A stretch of 64,000 nt of DNA from Malachius bipustulatus (taxonomy: Eukaryota; Arthropoda; Insecta; Coleoptera; Melyridae). The DNA lies in the NCBI GenBank assembly GCA_910589415.1, contig OU342630.1:71544186-71608185 (forward strand), written 5' to 3'. Below, one piece after another: positions 46,920-58,011 of this stretch. The notes beneath the pieces were generated by a model. It did not search any database. It was not told where the DNA came from and was given only the letters and a program-made list of their open reading frames with translations. Within the stretch, counting starts at the first letter, position 1. Each line of letters opens with the position of its first letter. A program made the translations under genes and the position numbers.

Positions 46920-47155
46920 TTTTTTTTTAAGAGGGAGCATTGGTCTTAACCGTGTAGATAAGACCTATATAGTCATTCCAATCTAGTAATTTGGCTCTCA
47001 GAACTAGCTAATTTGGCCAGACACAAATTTTTAATTTATAAATACATAGTTAAATTACCGAGAAATAACCATGCCGAGCTGGGATTTGAACCCAGACGGT
47101 GGCAGCGTCAACGGCTCAATAATAATTATAGTCAGTGACCTAAACCGCCGCGCTC
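46920..47155 (-). mobile_element. tRNA-derived SINE with poly(A) tail
   Basis: In minus sense it starts GAGCGCGGCGGTTTAGGTCA (box-A region) and has a good box B, GGGTTCAAATCCC (47081-47094). A body follows, and it ends in A9 (plus-strand T-run 46920-46928). The anticodon region is expanded, so it is a SINE and not a tRNA gene. RNA polymerase III promoter boxes appear intact. Confidence 0.8.
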
Positions 47156-47390
47156 AAAATAAAAGTTATTTAATAATGATATAATAAAAAACTCAATCAC
47201 ATTTACATTTATGATCTTTGATTTGTTCTTATCGCGTCATGTGGTGAAATTCAGGAACATATATCATATATCATGTCGCCGACTCTTGAAATGCCTAATT
47301 TTCACGAGAACATTTGAAGAATAAGTAGGGGTAGTCTTTATTCCCTTTATCAACTAATTTAATTCAAATTTTGAAGAAAGCAGATGGAAT

Positions 47391-48393
47391 CCCAAACAGC
47401 ACAAAGTAGTCCTATGGACGTCCAATGGACATCCCTCTATGTACCAACGGACGTCCATAGGACGTCCGTTTTTGTCCTATGGACGTCCATGGGACGTCCA
47501 CTCAGTGTCCATTTGTCACAACTTTGGACATCCGCAGGATGTCCGTTACTGGACGTCCATAGGATGTCCGTTATCGGACGTCCATAGGGAGTCCGTTATC
47601 GGACGTCCATAGGGAGTCCGTTATCGGATGTCCATAGAGAGTCCGTTATCGCATGTCCACAAAGCATTTGCTGATAAATATCTTAGTGAGGAACAAAAGA
47701 CAGAAAATATTCGATAAGTCTTGAAATTTAGAGTTTTGAAAAATCCAATAAATGTAGTGATAGGTATAGGGTATATACGGTAATTTTCTGTTTTGAAAAC
47801 AACGTTGATAACGGCTAAAGATACAGGAAAACGACTAGGTACTTACCTACTTACGTGTTTCTATCATTAAGTTTTACGTAAAATCTGGTAATTTTCATTG
47901 AAAAATTGTTAATTATATTAGTTTATGATAATATTGATAAACTTAATGAAAATATTCGTTTTTGGATTTTTCACAAACTCTAAAAATTAAAGATTCATCG
48001 AATTTCTTTCTTTTGTTCACTATATAATGCAGATGTCTTCATCTTCACGCTAGCAGTCTTGAGTTTGATGGGAATGGCGGAAGTCTTTCTCTTTCCTTGG
48101 GACGAATTAATGTATAATGTAGGAATGTGGATTGTATGATAGTGGAAGAATGGAAGATGGGGTGGTTAGCGCGTGCGTGCGCACTTGTGCTGCTATTCTT
48201 TTCCTGTCTGCGACAGCACGTCATGCGCAATAGTCAAAAATAACTCGATGGACGTCCAATGGACGTACTTTTGTGGACGTACATAGGAAGTCCGTGCGGA
48301 GAAGTCCGTAGGACGTCCATTTATTGTCCATGGACCAATGGACGTATAATGGATACTCAACGGACGTCCATAGGACACTCGGTGCTATCTGGG
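47391..48393. mobile_element. TIR element with GGACGTCC repeat arrays
   Basis: CCCAAACAGCACAAAGTAGT at the left and the complement of the right end CCCAGATAGCACCGAGTGTC define TIRs that run into GTCCTATGGACGTCC. Both subterminal zones (47411-47660, 48246-48375) are packed with the palindrome GGACGTCC and a 26-bp unit containing GTCCATAGGGAGTCCGTTAT. No coding. Confidence 0.8.
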
Positions 48394-49194
48394 ATGAGCC
48401 TCATGATCTTTGTAGGTTGCCAATAAGTTTTTCTTCATTTTCAATTTATTGTAGGGAGTTGGAGGATTTTTTTGCTGGTTGAGGAAAGTCTTGCTAACTC
48501 GGTTGAGGATGAGTTATGACAAATTCTTATCTCGTTATTGTCGTTTGATACTGAGGCTGCCTAAAATATATGAATAAAAATGATATATTTGGGAAGAACT
48601 ATAAATTTTCTGAATCCAATCGGTTTAATTTAGGTATGGTTATTGGGGTAAGCATTCATGCATGGTGTAGAGCTCATCTTCTTCGAGGTAGGACTGAGTC
48701 TCACAAATTCGGGAAGCACGATTTACCGGGGTTTGTATTACAGAGCTCGTTTTTGGGCTGGGTGTTGATTGGAGTTCTTGTGTAAATAACGATCTTTTTG
48801 TGTTGGTTTTCGGTAGACACTGTGCCACACATTTCAATTACTTTTGGCATTATAATATAATAATATAGTATTCAAAGAAGATTTAAGTTCTTTTCAATTT
48901 TAAAAGGATTGAAATAAGATGCTGAAAATCTGACAGAACTTTTTGAATGAAGTTACTGAACGTCTAATAATTAAATATTTTTTACTAAAAAATAACAACA
49001 ATCGTATATTATTGAATTATTGTTTTCATACGTCAAACATATTTTTATTAGGTAAGAAATTAATCCTAATGGCATATGAGTAAAGTGGGAAGTCATTTGA
49101 ACTTTTTTAGCTCAAATCGACTGTCCAGGGTACCCAACTTGAAGAAAAAATATCACAGCCAACTTGAATCCAAAAACGTCTGAAATGGGATATA

Positions 49195-49542
49195 CTAAGG
49201 CGCAACCAGCCTATGACGTCAGGCTTGTGATAGCTAAATACGAGTGAGAGCATAGGTATATCCGTTCCGTAGATCGTATCATATTCTAATGTAACCCAGT
49301 GCCGGCTCCTGTGATAATGGCGCCCTGTTCGAGAGTGCTTCATGACGCCCGATGCACGGATGCACCCAAGTGGCGAAGTTAGGCTTTCATTTAGGGGGGG
49401 GGGGGGGGGGGCAGGGGCAAGAGCAATATTTAATCTTCAACATAAATTCAAATGCTTTGTATTTGAAAGAATTTTTTCAATGAAAGAAATTTTATTGTAA
49501 AGAAATTAATAACTTCTTACATGGCGCATATTTGATATGTTA
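49195..49542. other. hAT shell sequence with an 18-base G run
   Basis: A pure G tract lies at 49394-49411. Upstream, CAGTGCCGGCTCCTGTGATA (49299) looks like a hAT terminus fragment without a partner. Confidence 0.55.
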
Positions 49543-51138
49543 TACAGGGTGTTCTACAAGCTCAATGACAAACTTTGACAGATGGTAGGTTGCTTGATTT
49601 TAAACATATTTTTTTTAATAAACATGGGTCCGATTCGTTTTTGTTTAGAAGTTACAAGCATTTAACCTTTATTAACAATCAACAATAAAAATTTAAATTA
49701 AATGATAATCACCAAACTTAAGACTATAAAAATTGTTCGAAATGTCCACCCTCAGCTTGAATGCAAGCCTCACATCGACGAAGTAAAGATTCGGTCACTC
49801 GAAGAATGAGATTTGGATCATTTCTTATTTGGTTAGCTGCATCTTGAATTCTTTCAAGTAACTGCTGATGGGTAGCGATTTCAACATGGTAGACCAGCTG
49901 CTTCATGTGTCCCCATAAATAAAAATCCAGAGGATTCAGATCGGGAGAACGAGGTGGCCATGATATTGGACCTCCTTGACCTATCCATTTATTCGGGAAA
50001 TGTTCATTTAGCCAAGCATCAACTTGTCTTCCTCTATGTGGTGGTGCACCGTCATGCTGATACCACATATTTTGAATAATATTGAGTTGCACGTCATCAA
50101 TAAACTCTAAAAGGTCGTGTTCTAAGGAATGTCTATAAAGATCTGCATTTAAACGATCATTTAGAACATGCACAGGTAATAAATTATTGTTGAAAATGCC
50201 ACCCTAAACGTTGACACTGAATCGTTGCTGAAATCGTCTTGGTCTAATTGCAAGTGGATTTTATTGCAACGCCCATACATGTTCATTATGATTATTATTT
50301 ATGCCATCCCTAGTAAAGCACGCTTCATCAGACCACATGACGAGCGAAATGAATCTATCATTTTGTGCTTGTTGCTGAAGTAACCAGCGACAAAATCCTA
50401 ATCGCTGTGGGGCATCTCCAGCATGCAATGCCTGTACATTTTGGCGATGAAACGGGTGTAACATTTCTCTGTTCAATAAACGCCATACAAAATTCGGTGA
50501 TACATGAAGGTTAAGTACCTACTAAAAATACGCCGAACACTGATTGAAGGGTTATCGAGGACAGCATCTATCACATTTTCTTCATCTTGTACATTTACTT
50601 CAGTAGGGCGAATAGCCTTCTTTGGAGCGGGATTACCTGCTTCTCGAAGTCTACGAAATGATGCACTAAACACCGTGTGGGCAGGTTGATGTCTATTTGG
50701 ATACCTGCGTCGGTATTCTTGAGCAGCTTGTCTGGCGTTACCATTGGAATACCCATATACAAACACAATATCTGCATATTCCTCAGTCGAGAATAAATGC
50801 ATTTTTTATTTATAACTTTCACACGAAATATCTAATAAATAATTAAAATGACACTAACAATTATTATTGTCATAACAACCGATATTTCTATTTATCAGCC
50901 TACGTTTTTCATTGAAGTAAGTGTATATTTTGTAAGTGTACATTGGTTGACATAGTGTCTTAGTGACATAGCGACTCTAGTGTCACTTCCTGGTTGACTG
51001 AAAAATTACGATTCTTTAAATGCTTATAACTTCTAAACAAAAACGAATCGGACCCATGTTTATTAAAAAAAATATGTTTAAAATCAAGCAACCTACCATC
51101 TGTCAAAGTTTGTCATAGAGCTTGTAGAACACCCTGTA
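49543..51138. mobile_element. Tc1/mariner-like transposon with 125-bp TIRs, TSD TA
   Basis: TIRs start TACAGGGTGTTCTACAAGCT, run about 125 bp with near identity, and are flanked by TA on both sides. It is 1596 bp long and carries one transposase gene on the minus strand. This is the only element of the TACAGGGTG group here that still encodes the protein. Confidence 0.93.
49724..50802 (-). pseudogene. Tc1/mariner-like DDD transposase, disrupted
   Basis: Cut-and-paste transposase of about 355 residues. The N-terminus has MHLFSTEEYADIVFVYGYSN and EYRRRYPNR, a helix-turn-helix (DUF4817-like) DNA-binding region. Next comes PTEVNVQDEENVIDAVLDNP, then the catalytic blocks MWSDEACFT (first D), WYQHDGAPPH (second D) and ISWPPRSPDLNPLDFYLWG (third D). 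By my count 36 residues separate the second and third Asp. It is broken by a frameshift near 50505-50515 (after FSRYL) and by two in-frame stops: TAA right after HVWALQ (about 50259) and TAG near 50206. The catalytic residues are present but the copy cannot make a full protein. The Met at 50802 follows the TIR closely, as usual. Confidence 0.9.
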
Positions 51139-51170
51139 TAAAAATATGTAATATAATAAAATGCGGCATT

Positions 51171-52328
51171 ACTATATCTCATTTAATAACTAGGAGGAGT
51201 AAACTGCAAAGTATCATTTACACCACTAAAAGTCACCAGATTAAATCACCAGATTTTTTTTGGCGGCAAATTTGAATTGAAACAATAATTATTAATAAGG
51301 AAGATAGGACTTGTTTTCGGTGTAGGAAGTCTACTTTTCAGGAGAGACTCACAGCAGTATCACAAATCATTGTGATTTGCATAATATATCAGTATTATAG
51401 TGCTGAATGATTTTCTGAATATAAATAGAATGAAATTGAATAATTTATAGATATTTCAAAGAATATTAAGGATAATAATTATTATTAACATTCATCTTAA
51501 ATTGATTGAAATACTATATTGAATACTTTATTTTAGGCAATACTTATGTGACAAATTTAATGTAACATATAAATATATTTTATGTATGTATTATATAACA
51601 CATAACATCGTAGATAAAGTTTTTATTTTACATTAATTTTAATAATATATAATTTGTGGATAAGTCAATTTTTTCAAACGGTATTATAAACAGCATTTTT
51701 CAGTTTTTGTAGGACCAGATTCAAAGTGTGTTGTTGAAACTAACTTTATCACATACAGCAGTCCCTGTTTGGTCTAAATCCGCACCTTGTTCGATTGGAA
51801 TATGTTCTTCAATTATTGGTGAAGTACGCATATAGAGTAGTTTTTCCAAAATCTTGTAGGTGACACTCTTTTCTTCCCGTTTCTTTGGAGGAGACATCCT
51901 CTCACTTGTACTTGATGTAGGATTATCCATAATGGCACTTGAAACCGTTTGCAGGATGAAAATGGAAAGCCAAAAATAATTTAAAAATTCTTAAAAGGAT
52001 GTCTGTTCTCTAAAAAGAACTGAATGGGCTTCAAAAAGAACTTATTTGGTTTTGAAATAGCTTTTAAAGAACTTATTTAGAACAACTTATAGGGTTTTGG
52101 AAATAACTGATTATAAAACTGATGTGTCACATTCAACGCTGACATTGTAAACAATAATGACATAACAATAAAAAAACAAGCGAATATGTAGTGTTGAGCA
52201 TTGCATAGATTCAATTTCCTGTACAAGTTTTGCTGGGTGTAATTTTGCCTATGAATTGACCAATGAGAAGCATCTTTTTTTGGCGGTGTATTTAAATTTA
52301 CTCCTCCTAGTTATTAAATGAAGTATAG
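51171..52328. mobile_element. TIR element around AACTAGGAGGAGTAAA
   Basis: ATTTAATAACTAGGAGGAGT (51181) is complementary to ACTCCTCCTAGTTATTAAAT (52300). The pairing continues outward to CTATA(T/C). The interior has a 69-codon minus-strand frame (51721-51930, start MDNPTSSTSERMSPPKKREE) that is hydrophilic and unrecognised. Confidence 0.6.
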
Positions 52329-52583
52329 TGACAGTGACAGTGCAATTGCGCAGGACGGTGAACTCGTTTTTAGATCGGTTCCCTGCTGACGGCATGACGT
52401 CATTATTATCCGTAAAAATATCCGTATTTCACGAGTAAAATTTCTCGAGTAGTTGTAATTGTACTTATCCGTACGAGTAGTAAGTATTTTGGATGGAAAG
52501 TACTTGTGAGTAAAAAATTACGAGTAGTTTTTTTACTCGTAACAAAAATACGAGTAAAGTACTCGAGTACATGGCCAGCTCTG

Positions 52584-52591
52584 GAACGAAC
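52584..52591 (+). repeat. Right 8-bp TSD of the 6.66-kb hAT
   Basis: GAACGAAC, matching 45914-45921. Confidence 0.9.
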
Positions 52592-52731
52592 CAAACATCA
52601 AATTAACAAATTGAAAATTAAAATGAACTTAAAAGAACTGAAACCTTCAACCCACTCATCCACTTTCTGGCCTACTACTAACTTGATAACAAATAGGTTC
52701 TACATCTGCGAATTAATTGTAATTGTCAAAT

Positions 52732-53068
52732 GTACTTAATTGAGAAAGCGTTAAATGTAATTCAGAATGTTAATGGCAATTGAGAATAGTTAGGTCAAAT
52801 ACATATGAAAGTAGTTAGGTAACTACATTAAAATCTTTGCGAATAAGGAGATATATAGTCTTACAATAATTTTGCTGTGCCAAAAAAAAATCCCTTAAAT
52901 TACCATTTGATGCTTTCTCAATTATTACAGATAACGAATTTTCAATTCCAAATTAACGCATTCTGATTCTGAATGACATTTGACTATTCTCAATTACTTA
53001 GAATTAACGCATTCTGAATTTACATTTGACTATTCTCAATTACATTTAACGCATTCTGAATTAAGTAC
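52732..53068. mobile_element. MITE with GCGTTAAATGTAATT subrepeats
   Basis: The left end GTACTTAATTGAGAAAGCGT and the complement of the right end GTACTTAATTCAGAATGCGT match. ATTCTCAATTAC and AACGCATTCTGAATT units recur in both orientations (52733-52790, 52950-53066). Non-coding, about 337 bp. Confidence 0.7.
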
Positions 53069-53236
53069 AACAATAATTCTCAATAACACTTGATCGTCTC
53101 CCAATTACAACTGGAAAAAGTGTGAGGAGAGTCACCGGCTAATAAGTATATAGGCACCTACTTATACGCTACACACTTACCCGCCAATAAACAAAATTAC
53201 AACAAAACCCAGGAAAACAAATAAACCATATCTTCC

Positions 53237-54429
53237 AACTCAGTGAAGTTGGCACCCCAAAGTGGGAATTTTTATGAAATGCAAACGGTATTCATTTGTC
53301 CACGAATTCTTCCAGGTTTGTCCAACCAAAATTTTCGTTTTTCCACAGTTTTAAAATAAAAGTACGGCAAAACTAAAAAAAAGTCACCATCAGCAGCACC
53401 CCCATCCCCTGAACATATTTCATTAATTTTCAAACAGGATACGATTGTTTACGATTTGTTAATGTTTGTTTTATTTAGATACCCTAAATTTCCGTTTTTG
53501 ACCCCACAAAAAGTTACAACGATAAACATGAACTGACAATTACGTAGAGGTAGCTACTAAACTACCTATACACATGAAAAATAGACAATAAACTACTGTC
53601 CCCATCACTTTCGACTGATGTGTTTTCTTCAATATAATAAGACTCGAGATAAGCCTGGAATGCATATTAAAGTGTCTGTTGCAATAAATATGCCTGTCTA
53701 TTTATTATTCGCACTAAATAAATTGTAATGTGAAAGAGTAATCAACAAAAAAGGATGCTGTTTCGTTGGAATTTTATTAATATTCCTTTATAGTGATGGC
53801 TACTATAATTTTTAAAATTTAGTCATAAATTTTCTTTGAGAGGAAGACGAATAAAAATTTCGGGTGGACAAAAATCGTAGATTTGTGGACTTCCTGTTTG
53901 AAAATTAATGCAATATGTTCATGGGGGTTTGGTGTAAAATTAATTTTGCCGAAACTGTTTTGAAGGGTGGATAAAGGAAAATCTCAGTTGGACAAACTTG
54001 GATGGACAAGTCGTCGACAAAAGAATGCCGTTTGTATTTAAAAAGAATCTCATTTGATGCTGCTGTCAATTTTTTAAATTTAGTCCTAACTTTTTTTTTG
54101 AGGGCTAACAAACGAAAAGTTTGCTTGGACAATAATTAATGTAGACAAACGAATGCTGTTTATATTTTATAAAAAATTCGCATTTGGTGCTGCTGTAAAT
54201 TTTTTAATTTGGTCTTAACTTTTCTTTGAGGGAAAAAATAAAATTCTTGGTGAACGAAAATTTTGGGTGGAACAAACGTGGACAAATCGTTGACAAACGT
54301 ATCCCGTTTGAAAATTCATGAAACTAATGGGGGGTTGGTTGGACAAACCTAGACAAATCGTGGACTAACGAATGCCGTTTGAACTTTATAAAAATTCGCA
54401 CTTAGGGGTGCCAACTTATTCACTGAGTT
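53237..54429. mobile_element. TIR element with tandem GGTTGGACAAAC array
   Basis: The left end AACTCAGTGAAGTTGGCACC pairs with GGTGCCAACTTATTCACTGA near 54404-54425. TIRs of about 100 bp include CAAACGGCATTCGTT-type sequence. The interior has degenerate units of 100-130 bp with TGGACAAAC and GAATGCCGTTTG. It is related to 2014-2312. Confidence 0.75.
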
Positions 54430-54436
54430 CACTGTG

Positions 54437-54442
54437 ATTTAT
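54437..54442 (-). promoter_or_regulatory. Possible poly(A) signal
   Basis: AATAAA in minus sense, 45 nt past the final stop of the coding remnant at 54487-54774 and just before the neighbouring transposon. Confidence 0.3.
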
Positions 54443-54486
54443 TTTCCTCACTGCATCGTCTACGCGTTCGACGTCTCGCGCTTATC

Positions 54487-54774
54487 CTACCTTTCAAGTG
54501 GATTTTCAATTCTGGCAAATAGGCTGTTTGGTAAATCCACAGTATTCACAGCTTTATTATTGGAAATGATTTCGAATGGAATTTTGTCGAAAACTTGGAA
54601 AAATAGATCTACTTACGAAGAAGCTTTGTTCATAAAATTCTTCATTCTTTTTGTACCTACTTTTCGAATCAGATGCAGTTTGTCAATTTTCTGTAAAAAT
54701 GGAAACAGTTGCGGAAAGTTCTTTTCAAGTACCTGGGTATGGCCATCGAGAAGAGCCTCGATCAGTAATAAACT
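54487..54774 (-). pseudogene. Coding remnant of an unrecognised protein
   Basis: The minus-strand frame from 54774 reads SLLLIEALLDGHTQVLEKNF, continues through PFLQKIDKLHLIRKVGTKRM, and meets one in-frame TAA (54613-54615). It resumes in the same frame with VDLFFQVFDKIPFEIISNN and ENPLER to a TAG at 54487. Amphipathic, ordinary composition on both sides of the stop suggests a real protein with one nonsense mutation, or a true C-terminus at the TAA. A possible acceptor (CTATAGTATAG) precedes 54774. The overlapping plus-strand 120-codon frame is its antisense shadow. Family unknown. Confidence 0.45.
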
Positions 54775-55015
54775 CTATACTATAGTTTTACTATAGTATA
54801 CTATTATAAACTATAGAGGAGCTTTGCTAAATTTTGTTGGATTTGAACAAATGGTTTGTATGAAGATATTGTCATTTAACATCTAAGCCGAAACATGGAA
54901 CACATGTACCTATTTAATTACCTCTAACATTTGAAAAAAAAGTCACAAAATTAGCTTTGCCTTGCCGTCTTCTACTTACCTGTCTTTTAACTATGTAACA
55001 TTTAGTTATGGGTTC

Positions 55016-55355
55016 TACAGGGTGTTAAGAAAACGACGGATAAACTCTTTAGTACATTGGAGGGGACACTCAGTAAAGTACGGGAAAAATAATTTAAAAA
55101 ATCCAGAGCTACATTTTAAAAGATATAAGCAAAATAATATTGAACAGTAAATATGGCAACGTTTAACACGGTAAATGTTGGTAAGTATTTGGTAATTTCG
55201 ACCAATTTCTAACAATGTAGGTAGTCAAGGTATCAAAACCGTTGTTGCCAAATGCTTTTTTTCAGCATCTTGGAAAAGAAAAAAAATCTTATTAAATTTC
55301 CCAAGCCAGTAATACATCTTAAGCAATTTTTTCAATTGATATATAACGATTAAAG

Positions 55356-55401
<46 letters not shown>

Positions 55402-55616
55402 GTAAAATCATCTAGTTTTTGGAGAATGCCGGAAAACCAAGATAGTAAAATGTTAACTTTGGCATTTTTTATCTCATCAAATTGAAGACCAGAATTATTT
55501 TATTGAAGAAGAATAAATTGAAGACCAGAATTAAATTATTTTTCCCGTACTCTACTGAGTGCCCCCTATAATGTACTAAAGAGTTTATCCGTCATTTTCT
55601 TAACACCCCCCCTGTA
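55016..55616. mobile_element. TACAGGGTGTTAAGAAAA foldback element
   Basis: The left end TACAGGGTGTTAAGAAAACG and the complement of the right end TACAGGGGGGGTGTTAAGAA match, and the arms pair over about 95 bp (TTTAGTACATTGGAGGGGAC with 55560-55582). It contains a (TA)n tract at 55361-55399. Non-coding. Confidence 0.85.
55361..55399 (+). repeat. (TA)n microsatellite
   Basis: About 19 dinucleotide units. Confidence 0.97.
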
Positions 55617-58011
55617 TAGAGGGTCACTTGAACAATACCCCACCACTTAAACAATGCATTTGCTCATCGCTTCTTCCCGTTCTGGACAACGTTGTAGAGG
55701 AGTGAAAATGGTAGACAAATGAAAAACAAGATAATTTTGGATATTAAATTTTTTCTGTTTAAAATTTTTTGCAGTATGTACCAATTTATTTTGCATATTT
55801 AATACAAACAATGTGTTGTGTTCCCATATCTAAGATCAGATCACATCATGTTTTCTATATAGGTGCAGATGACCCTCACCTCTGACTTCTAGGTACCTAC
55901 CTAACTGGAAAATGATTGAAGATGCAACAAAAAACCGGTTTAGGTACATCTTTCTATAGCTAATTTTCCGAATTCTGTTACATGGAAAAGAAAAATTACT
56001 AATAACTTGTGTTTAATTATTGTACTTAGATATTATTTTTTTATAGGTAGGTACAGGATAGGTAAACTTAAGAAAAGATATTATCAATCAAATTGAAACA
56101 TAATAAATTTATTCATTTAACAAATAATTTGATGATAAAGTGAAACATTTTTACATGATGATATACAATATAATATTTTGAAAAATATTGACTAACTAAC
56201 TTTTCATTATTTCAAAATCCAATTTTTCCTACCTACATAAATAAGCAATTATGTACAATCATTAATGTTTATATAAATGCTATATTGTTTTAATAATATA
56301 TTATACCTAATCTTAGCATTTATTGAAGGTTTTGATTTAGAATATAAATCTTACAATATGTAGTGCGATGTTTTTTTTTTTTTTTAAAAAGGATTTATTT
56401 TTATTATTAGACTGATATAGTGATAACAATCATAAGTTATGATCATGTAATAATGAGAATGAGAATAACTTTAAAAAATTAAAAAATTACTGTAGCAGCT
56501 AGAAAAACTTAAAGCAATACAGGTAAATATACCTACCTATATTTCATATTAAAAAAAACATGAAAAATAATAATAAGTCTCATTTTATTCAATAAAAAGG
56601 TAGGTAAGTCTTTTTATTTTGCAGGGTAGACAATATCACAAAATTTTCAGTAGTTTTAATTGAAGTAGAGTTTAAATAGTATTTTTTTAAATTATAAATA
56701 AATAATTACGTGGACCTCTCACCGTAAATAGGTATACATTTACTTTCTATCTTACATGCATATATTTGTAAGTGAATTAATTATTTCAGAATTAGGGGCA
56801 CCATCCTGATCGCAAAAATGAGTGGACTATTTTTTAACTCTAATAAATATTTATTGTTAAAGGCTTGCGGAACAAATTATTAGACTTGATTAAGCCTATT
56901 TTCAAGGTAGGTATGCAATTAATAAGATTTTTTGAAACCAAGAAGCGGACCGCTGTCTAGAATTTATCGTTATTCTACTACAGGCACTCTTAAACAGGGA
57001 ACAAAATTAGAAACCACTCAATCTTGGCACGAAAGTCTAGATCTATATTGTCTTCCAATTAAATAGTCCATCATAATTAGCTGCTCACTTTTTTTGTAGT
57101 CTTTCAACTTTCAACACAATTTTTGCCACTTTATCTACGACTCTTGACATTTTTTTATTATAAATTGTGATTTAATTATTATAAATTGTGATTAATTATT
57201 ATAAATTCTGATTTAACAACCTCCCATAGGTATATTATTTCCTTGATAAGGAATCACGGAAATAAGCTTCGTCCTGGGAATTAAATGCTACTGTCTCAAT
57301 ATGAGTCATATCGAGGGACAAAAAGTGATAAAGTCAATAATCTTCGTATTCTGTTTTAGGTATTATTTTGACTGCAGAGTGTAGAAATTTTCGGTTTAAT
57401 TGGCAAAATCATGGTGATTGCAAATATAAGTACGTTTTTTCTATACCTACTTTCTAGTGCTCAAAAGAATTTATTTTATTGCATAACGAGAAAGCGCGTC
57501 AAACTTTCTAAAAGAACTTATAGTGAAATGACTCATGAAAGAAGTTTATAAACAATTATTTTCTATTTGTACCTTTTATATCGTATTTTAGGTAAAAATC
57601 GCAGCTTGATACGTCATAGAGATTCAAATCAGCTTCAAAAAGCACATATCTGGATGCTTCTTTTTAGCTTATGATACTTACTTGCAAAATATGAAAATAA
57701 ATTATGATATTTATTAAATGCTCAATACAATTTAATAACAAATAACTATACACAAGTAGTAGGTATGTATAAAACCATATTTTATTGATAATATCTAAGG
57801 ACCCAATCACTTTTATTGTGATCAAGAATTCGAACACAAAATTTACAATTTTGTATCATCGTTATTCTCTAAACTTATACCATATTTATAACAGGTATAA
57901 AATTAGTAATTATATTATACAATATTTTTAACAACAAATTTGATACACACAAGTACATGTAAGGTAAATGTAAATAATTATTTTTTTAATGATACAAATT
58001 AAATATTTGAA
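55617..58011. other. Very AT-rich non-coding stretch
   Basis: No supported gene. Three tandem copies of TATTATAAATTGTGATTAA-like units lie at about 57156-57212, and a T-run is at about 56370-56383. Confidence 0.5.

Larger units (their letters stand above)
46123..49194. mobile_element. TIR element of about 3.07 kb inside the hAT shell
   Basis: TATATCCCATTTCAGACGTT at 46123 is complementary to AACGTCTGAAATGGGATATA-type sequence at 49176-49194 (about 40 bp TIR with few mismatches, through TTGGCTATGG/AGCCAAC). It contains a SINE (46920-47155) and the GGACGTCC element (47391-48393). No transposase recognised. Confidence 0.65.
45922..52583. mobile_element. hAT-type shell, 6.66 kb, filled by nested elements
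   Basis: It begins CAGAGCTGGGCACGAGTACT; the complement of its right end begins CAGAGCTGGCCATGTACTCG. Exact 8-bp duplications GAACGAAC flank it. CAGAG termini plus an 8-bp TSD are diagnostic of hAT. Subterminal zones (45935-46085 and 52415-52570) are crowded with ACGAGTA/TACTCGT motifs, probably transposase-binding repeats. Without the nested elements (46123-49194, 49543-51138, 51171-52328) only several hundred bases remain, so it was a MITE. Confidence 0.88.

Noticed and set aside
47070..47155. tRNA gene on the minus strand
   Set aside because: A and B boxes are present but the anticodon region is expanded and a SINE body with poly(A) follows.
54434..54796. 120-codon plus-strand frame as a gene
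   Set aside because: The opposite strand reads more protein-like, and this frame is its complement; no plus-strand splice or start context.
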